From: an uncultured Mesorhizobium sp.
GTDB taxonomy: Bacteria > Pseudomonadota > Alphaproteobacteria > Rhizobiales > Rhizobiaceae
NCBI GenBank assembly: GCA_950071955.1
Contig: CATMOC010000127.1
Span: forward strand, 1 to 8,678
Length of the DNA: 8,678 nt
Reading direction: 5' to 3'
Shown in pieces: positions 5,211 through 8,678 of the stretch; the first letter of the stretch is position 1; the number at the start of each line of letters is the position of its first letter. Both the position numbers and the translations under genes were made by a program. Under the pieces are notes generated by a model, which did not search any database, was not told the DNA's origin, and was given only the letters and a program-made list of their open reading frames with translations.

Positions 5211-6308
5211 ATGACGGAACTGGCAGGCTCGCCCTGGTTCCTGTCGCTTGCCGGATTGGTGGCGGGCTTCGTCATGGGCTTTGCGGCGCGGCGGCAGCAT
5301 TTCTGCACGATGTCGGCGCTGGAGCGCCACTGGTATGCCGCCGACAGCGGCGGCCTGCGCACGTGGGTCCTGGCCGCCGCGGTCGCCCTCGTTCTTACGC
5401 AGGCGCTGGTCGCGGCCGGGTATGCCGACGTCTCGGCGAGCTTCTACCTCGCGCCGAGCTTTGCCCCGACCGGCGCGATCGTCGGCGGCCTTGCCTTCGG
5501 CTTCGGCATGGCGCTGGTGGGCACCTGCGGCTTCGGCGCGCTGGTGCGGCTTGGCGGTGGCAGCCTGAGATCGCTCGTCGTGCTCGTCGTGCTCGGCCTC
5601 TCCGCGCTCGCGGCCCAGCGCGGCATCGTCGCACAGGGCCGCGTGCTGGTGGTGGACGACCTCGCACTCGACCTCTCCTTCGCGGGCGACCAGTCGCTCG
5701 GCGCGATCGTCTCCGCGCTTGCCGGCGCGGACCTGCGGTGGCCGATCTTCCTCGCCGCCGCCGCGGTAATGTTCTGGTGGGTCTTCCGGGATGGCGGCTT
5801 CCGCCGGCAAGGCGCGCGGATCGCGGTGGGCGGGGTGATCGGCGCGGCGATCGCCTTCGGCTGGTTCGCCACGACACTTGCCTACCGCAACTCATTCGAT
5901 CCCGTGCAGATCGAGGCCGGATCCTTCGTGGTGCCGGTCGGCGACGCGATCCTGCAGTTCGTCGCCTTCACCGGCGTCCTGCCGGACTACGGCGTGGGCC
6001 TGGTTCTGGGCGTGGTCGCGGGCGCGGCGGTCTGCGCCTGGCGCCGACGCGACGTGCGCTGGGAAGCCTGCGACGACGCGCGCGAACTCGGCCGCCACAT
6101 CGCCGGAGGGTTCCTGATGGGCACGGGCGGCGTGTTCGCCATGGGCTGCACGATCGGCCAGGGAGTCACGGCCGTCTCGGTGCTGGCCGTATCGGCGCCG
6201 ATCGTCATGGTCTCGATCGCCGTCGGCGCGCGGATGGGCCTTGCCTATCTCATCGAAGGCTCGCCGCTGGCGATCTTCCGGAGCTATCCCGGACGCCCGG
6301 CCGAATAG
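5211..6308 (+). CDS. soxT: YeeE/YedE-family sulfur transporter SoxT
   Basis: A 365-residue inner membrane protein with about 9-10 hydrophobic segments, of the TsuA/YeeE sulfur-transport family. That family carries thiosulfate across the membrane through a channel lined by cysteines. The family's cysteine motifs are present: RRQHFCTMS (Cys32), ALVGTCGFGALVRLGGGS (Cys106) and MGCTIGQGVT (Cys313). The start is chosen from GGGAGGAGAGG just before ATG, 64 bases after the soxR stop. The place beside soxR matches the soxT of Paracoccus and Hyphomicrobium, where SoxT proteins import a sulfur compound for sulfur use or for signalling to SoxR. Which compound is moved cannot be read from sequence. It converges with the next gene, 4 bases away, without an obvious terminator. 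Confidence 0.9.
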   Translation: MTELAGSPWFLSLAGLVAGFVMGFAARRQHFCTMSALERHWYAADSGGLRTWVLAAAVALVLTQALVAAGYADVSASFYLAPSFAPTGAIVGGLAFGFGMALVGTCGFGALVRLGGGSLRSLVVLVVLGLSALAAQRGIVAQGRVLVVDDLALDLSFAGDQSLGAIVSALAGADLRWPIFLAAAAVMFWWVFRDGGFRRQGARIAVGGVIGAAIAFGWFATTLAYRNSFDPVQIEAGSFVVPVGDAILQFVAFTGVLPDYGVGLVLGVVAGAAVCAWRRRDVRWEACDDARELGRHIAGGFLMGTGGVFAMGCTIGQGVTAVSVLAVSAPIVMVSIAVGARMGLAYLIEGSPLAIFRSYPGRPAE

Positions 6309-6312
6309 AGCC

Positions 6313-7245
6313 TCAGCCGGCGGCGAACCGGTACGCGCCGCCTTCCCGCTCCACGAAGCCGATCCCCGGATGCGGGAGGTGGAAGCCGACGATGCGCGCC
6401 CTTTCCGACGCGAGGCGGTCCATCAGCGCGACGCGCGTGCGGGCGCCGAGTTCCCTGTCCTGATCACTGCCGGACGGCCAGTCGGGCCGCGCAAAGGAAA
6501 TGGCCACATGGGTGATGGCATCCCCCGTGATGAAGACCGGTTCGGCGCCGCCATGGATCATGAACGACATGTGGCCGGGCGTGTGGCCCGGCGTCCCGAC
6601 CGCCTCGACGCCCGGCAGGATCTCCGCGCCGGGTTCGAACAACTCGATCCGGTCCTCGATGAATGCCATGCGGCTCCTGGCGCCGACGACGAAGGTCTTG
6701 CGCTCCTCCGGCATCGCGTCGAGCGTGCCCGGCGCGCGCCAGAAATCCCATTCCGCCGAACCCATGCGGTAGGCGGCATCGGGGAAGACCAGTTCGTCGA
6801 AATCGTCGACGAGGCCCCAGATGTGGTCCGGATGGGCATGGGTGAAGATCACGTCCGTGACCTCGGAGGGATCGATGCCGGCCTCGCCCAGGTTCTCGAT
6901 AAGCTTGCCGGCGCTCGGCATGAAATTCGGGCCCGAACCGACGTCGAAGATCGCCAGCCTGTCGCCGCGACGCAGGAACGTGACGTTGCAGTCCGGATTG
7001 TTGGCGTCGGCGGGAAGGCCGTGGCCAGCGAGAATCGCTTCCAGTTCCGTCTTGTCGACGTCGGGGAAGGAGAAACTCATGGGAAGCGAGAGATGTCCGT
7101 CGCTGACGACGGTCAGTTCCCCCTCCCCGGTCTCGATCCTGCCGAGGGCCGATGCCACGCGCGGCCAGGCTCCGAGCGCGGCGGCGGCCAAGACGGCACC
7201 GCCACGCAAGACCGTTCGGCGGTCCAGTAAAGTTGCGTGCCGCAT
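6313..7245 (-). CDS. Tat-exported metallo-beta-lactamase-fold hydrolase
   Basis: A 310-residue precursor. Residues 1-33 form a twin-arginine signal (RRTVLRGG, hydrophobic run, ending ASA), so it works in the periplasm. The zinc-binding motif H136-A-H138-P-D140-H141 is intact, with His221/His225 in the GHTPGH segment, Asp242 in ITGDAITH and His289 in GFHLP. These are the ligands expected for a two-metal enzyme of the lactonase or glyoxalase II type. The start follows GGGAGGAAC; an upstream extension of the same frame is ignored because it precedes the Tat signal. Substrate unknown. Paracoccus SoxH is also an exported member of this superfamily in a sox cluster, so a sulfur thioester or related substrate is possible, but no SoxH-specific feature was recognised. 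An ATTCA/TGAAT inverted repeat lies just upstream. Confidence 0.88.
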   Translation of the reverse strand: MRHATLLDRRTVLRGGAVLAAAALGAWPRVASALGRIETGEGELTVVSDGHLSLPMSFSFPDVDKTELEAILAGHGLPADANNPDCNVTFLRRGDRLAIFDVGSGPNFMPSAGKLIENLGEAGIDPSEVTDVIFTHAHPDHIWGLVDDFDELVFPDAAYRMGSAEWDFWRAPGTLDAMPEERKTFVVGARSRMAFIEDRIELFEPGAEILPGVEAVGTPGHTPGHMSFMIHGGAEPVFITGDAITHVAISFARPDWPSGSDQDRELGARTRVALMDRLASERARIVGFHLPHPGIGFVEREGGAYRFAAG

Positions 7246-7274
7246 AGCGTTCCTCCCGAGCCGGCGCGTCATAC

Positions 7275-7294
7275 ATTCAGTTTCTTGCATGAAT
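7275..7294. promoter_or_regulatory. ATTCA/TGAAT inverted repeat upstream of the hydrolase gene
   Basis: ATTCA (7275-7279) and TGAAT (7290-7294) flank 10 bases, centred about 40 bases upstream of the hydrolase start, in the 76-base gap after ridA. The same two half-sites occur with 14 bases between them upstream of soxX. This may be a SoxR-type operator; the different spacing makes the call weak. Confidence 0.3.
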
Positions 7295-7321
7295 TCGCAC
7301 GGGATGGAAGTCCGGCGATGC

Positions 7322-7666
7322 TCAGAGCGCCGCGACGATGATGATCTCCACCAAGTGCTGGGTTGTCGCAAGCCGCGCTTCGCCGGTCGCGCGGGCCGGC
7401 GTGTTGGCTGGATCCACCCAGGCGTCCCAAACCTCGTTCATGGCGGCGAAGTCGCGCATGTCGGCGAGCCAGATCGTTGCCTGGATCAGCTTGGACTTGT
7501 CCGTTCCGGCTTCCGCCAGCAGGCGATCGATCGAGGCGAGCACTTCCTTCGTCTGTTCCGCCACCGGCTTACCGGGGGTCCCGACCTGGCCGGCGAGATA
7601 GACGGTGCCGTTGTGGATGACGGCCTGGCTCATGCGCTTGCCCGGCTCGATGCGGCGTACGGTCAT
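7322..7666 (-). CDS. RidA/YjgF-family protein
   Basis: A 114-residue cytoplasmic protein of the Rid superfamily (small trimeric proteins, some of which hydrolyse reactive enamines and imines from PLP enzymes). The start MTVRRIEPGKRMSQAV with HNGTVYLAGQVG is typical, as is the IDRLLAEAGTDKSKLIQATI segment and NTPARATGEARLATTQHLVE. Arg92 in NTPARATG aligns with the arginine that is essential for deaminase activity in E. coli RidA. Not all Rid subfamilies are deaminases, so activity remains open and the gene symbol is left blank. The start is fixed by AAGGAGAG 6 bases upstream. The next gene begins 76 bases downstream on the same strand; no link with the sox genes is known to me. Confidence 0.93.
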   Translation of the reverse strand: MTVRRIEPGKRMSQAVIHNGTVYLAGQVGTPGKPVAEQTKEVLASIDRLLAEAGTDKSKLIQATIWLADMRDFAAMNEVWDAWVDPANTPARATGEARLATTQHLVEIIIVAAL

Positions 7667-7711
7667 TGCAAACTCTCCTTAGATGAAATGGTGTCTTTCG
7701 ACTGTATTCCA

Positions 7712-7733
7712 GCGGGGCATCGGACGACCCCGC
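7712..7733 (-). terminator. Weak hairpin after psd-pssA
   Basis: GCGGGG (7712-7717) and CCCCGC (7728-7733) can pair across a 10-base loop in the 93-base gap between the pssA stop and the ridA start. No T-run follows on the minus strand. It could mark the end of the psd-pssA unit with Rho, or be a chance GC-rich stem. Confidence 0.25.
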
Positions 7734-7759
7734 CCCGTCGCCGAAAGGGAAATCCGAGG

Positions 7760-8572
7760 TCAGCCGCCATCGAGCGAGCCCGCCTCCTCCTTCTCGCGCC
7801 GGCGATAGGACATCCAGCTCAGCGGGATGAAGACCAGATAGCCGATCGCGGTCACCGACATGGCCTGCCAGGGATAATTCACCAGGAGGAGCACGTAGAG
7901 GAGGATCACCAGGATCAGCGGCAACATCAGGTCGCTGCGCACGCGGCCCATGTTCTTGCCCGACCACAGGGGAATGCGGCTTACCAGCAGGAAGGCGACG
8001 AGGATGGTGAAGCCGCAGGCGAACCAGGCGAAGCCGGGCGTCAGTTCCATGCCGAGGAAGCCGAGATAGGCAGGCAGGAGCACGAGCATCGCCCCCGCCG
8101 GTGCCGGCACGCCGACGAAATAGCCCGAGCGCCAGTTGGCCTTCTCCGGCGGCGGGGCCATGACGTTGAAGCGGGCAAGCCGCAGGCCGCAGGCGATGGC
8201 GAAGAGCAGCGCCGCGATCCAGCCAGGCGATCCGGTCTGGTCGAGCACGAAAGCATAAAGCACAAGGCCGGGCGCCACGCCGAAATTGACGATGTCGGCG
8301 AGCGAGTCCATCTCGGCGCCGAACTTCGACGTCGCCTTCAGCGCCCGCGCCACGCGGCCGTCGACGCCGTCGAGGAAGGCGGCGAGCAGCACCATGGCGA
8401 CGGCCATCTCGATGCGCTGCTCGAAGGTGAGCCGCACGCCCGTCAGCCCGGCGCAGATCGCCAGCACGGTGACCAGGTTGGGCATGACCATGCGCAGGGG
8501 GATCTCGCGGAAGCGCGGGCCGCGGCCGTCGCCTTCGGGCTTGCCGTCGGCGGGTTTCGGATCGTCCGCCAT
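7760..8572 (-). CDS. pssA: CDP-diacylglycerol-serine O-phosphatidyltransferase PssA
   Basis: A 270-residue integral membrane enzyme that makes phosphatidylserine from CDP-diacylglycerol and serine, the step before phosphatidylethanolamine. The full CDP-alcohol phosphotransferase motif D-x2-D-G-x2-A-R-x8-G-x3-D-x3-D is present: Asp68, Asp71-Gly72, Ala75-Arg76, Gly85, Asp89 and Asp93. Several membrane segments follow, and the charged N-terminal tail (MADDPKPADGKPEGDGRGPR) is cytoplasmic. The gene starts 4 bases after the psd stop with no strong Shine-Dalgarno, suggesting translational coupling to psd. The psd-pssA pair is common in alphaproteobacteria. It belongs to the housekeeping flank and is not part of the sox cluster. 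Confidence 0.96.
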   Translation of the reverse strand: MADDPKPADGKPEGDGRGPRFREIPLRMVMPNLVTVLAICAGLTGVRLTFEQRIEMAVAMVLLAAFLDGVDGRVARALKATSKFGAEMDSLADIVNFGVAPGLVLYAFVLDQTGSPGWIAALLFAIACGLRLARFNVMAPPPEKANWRSGYFVGVPAPAGAMLVLLPAYLGFLGMELTPGFAWFACGFTILVAFLLVSRIPLWSGKNMGRVRSDLMLPLILVILLYVLLLVNYPWQAMSVTAIGYLVFIPLSWMSYRRREKEEAGSLDGG

Positions 8573-8576
8573 CCGC

Positions 8577-8678
8577 TCAGATCACCCGCATCAGGGGCGT
8601 CGCCCGGCCGCCGAACTCGGCGACCACCGTTTCACCGGCGATGGCCGTCTGGCCCTGGAAGACTTTTGCCACCGCGCC
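8577..8678 (-). CDS. psd: Phosphatidylserine decarboxylase, C-terminal end (partial)
   Basis: Only the last 33 residues are inside the window: GAVAKVFQGQTAIAGETVVA followed by EFGGRATPLMRVI and TGA. The 'V..GQ..AGETV.A' ending followed by R..RVI is typical of alphaproteobacterial phosphatidylserine decarboxylases, which convert phosphatidylserine to phosphatidylethanolamine using a self-cleaved pyruvoyl group. The catalytic LGST-type cleavage motif would lie near the small-subunit start, beyond the right edge or just outside this fragment, and is not visible. The short distance to pssA (4 bases) supports the call, since both enzymes act in sequence. Confidence 0.85.
   Translation of the reverse strand, partial: GAVAKVFQGQTAIAGETVVAEFGGRATPLMRVI

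Noticed and set aside
5363..6463. 366-codon plus-strand frame overlapping soxT
   Set aside because: It is an arginine-rich shadow of soxT in another frame; the soxT frame has membrane segments, cysteine motifs and a ribosome binding site.
6241..7230. 329-codon plus-strand frame opposite the metallo-hydrolase
   Set aside because: It is antisense to a gene with a full zinc-binding motif set and Tat signal, and shows no domain of its own.

Overview
The window looks like high-GC alphaproteobacterial DNA (Rhizobiales/Rhodobacterales grade). It carries the left half of a thiosulfate-oxidation (sox) cluster in the layout I recall from Paracoccus and Pseudaminobacter. soxV, soxW, soxX, soxY, soxZ and the first codons of soxA run on the minus strand. 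soxS, soxR and a soxT/TsuA-type transporter gene run on the plus strand from the same divergent, AT-rich intergenic region. The lineage is inferred from protein style and gene order only.

Right of the sox genes, soxT converges (4 bp apart) on a Tat-exported metallo-beta-lactamase-fold gene. That gene follows a RidA-family gene on the minus strand. Then come the phospholipid genes pssA and the 3' end of psd, also on the minus strand. The sox genes form one system. SoxR (an ArsR-type repressor with a two-cysteine sulfane-sulfur sensing arrangement) should control it. SoxV, SoxW and SoxS supply periplasmic reductant. SoxYZ carries the sulfur substrate on a C-terminal Gly-Gly-Cys-Gly-Gly arm, and SoxX would pair with SoxA. 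SoxT probably imports a sulfur species.

The striking part is positions 1-1468. There the soxA gene stops after about 20 codons, inside its signal peptide. It is followed by a patchwork of unrelated gene pieces, all on the minus strand: the C-terminus of a cytochrome P450, the start of an unidentified exported protein, the middle of lpxB, the C-terminal tail of what looks like an acyl-CoA dehydrogenase, and the inside of a family-4-like glycosyltransferase. The last four pieces form one uninterrupted reading frame that runs off the left edge. The simplest reading is an assembly or amplification chimera at a contig end; a real rearrangement is possible but less likely. soxB, soxC and soxD are not in the window.

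Other items of interest are ATTCA/TGAAT inverted repeats upstream of soxX and upstream of the metallo-hydrolase gene, a recognisable soxX promoter, and a strong hairpin in the soxX leader that resembles a tRNA T-arm. Apart from the mosaic there is no gene-free stretch above 300 bases. No tRNA, rRNA, insertion sequence, CRISPR array or phage gene was seen.
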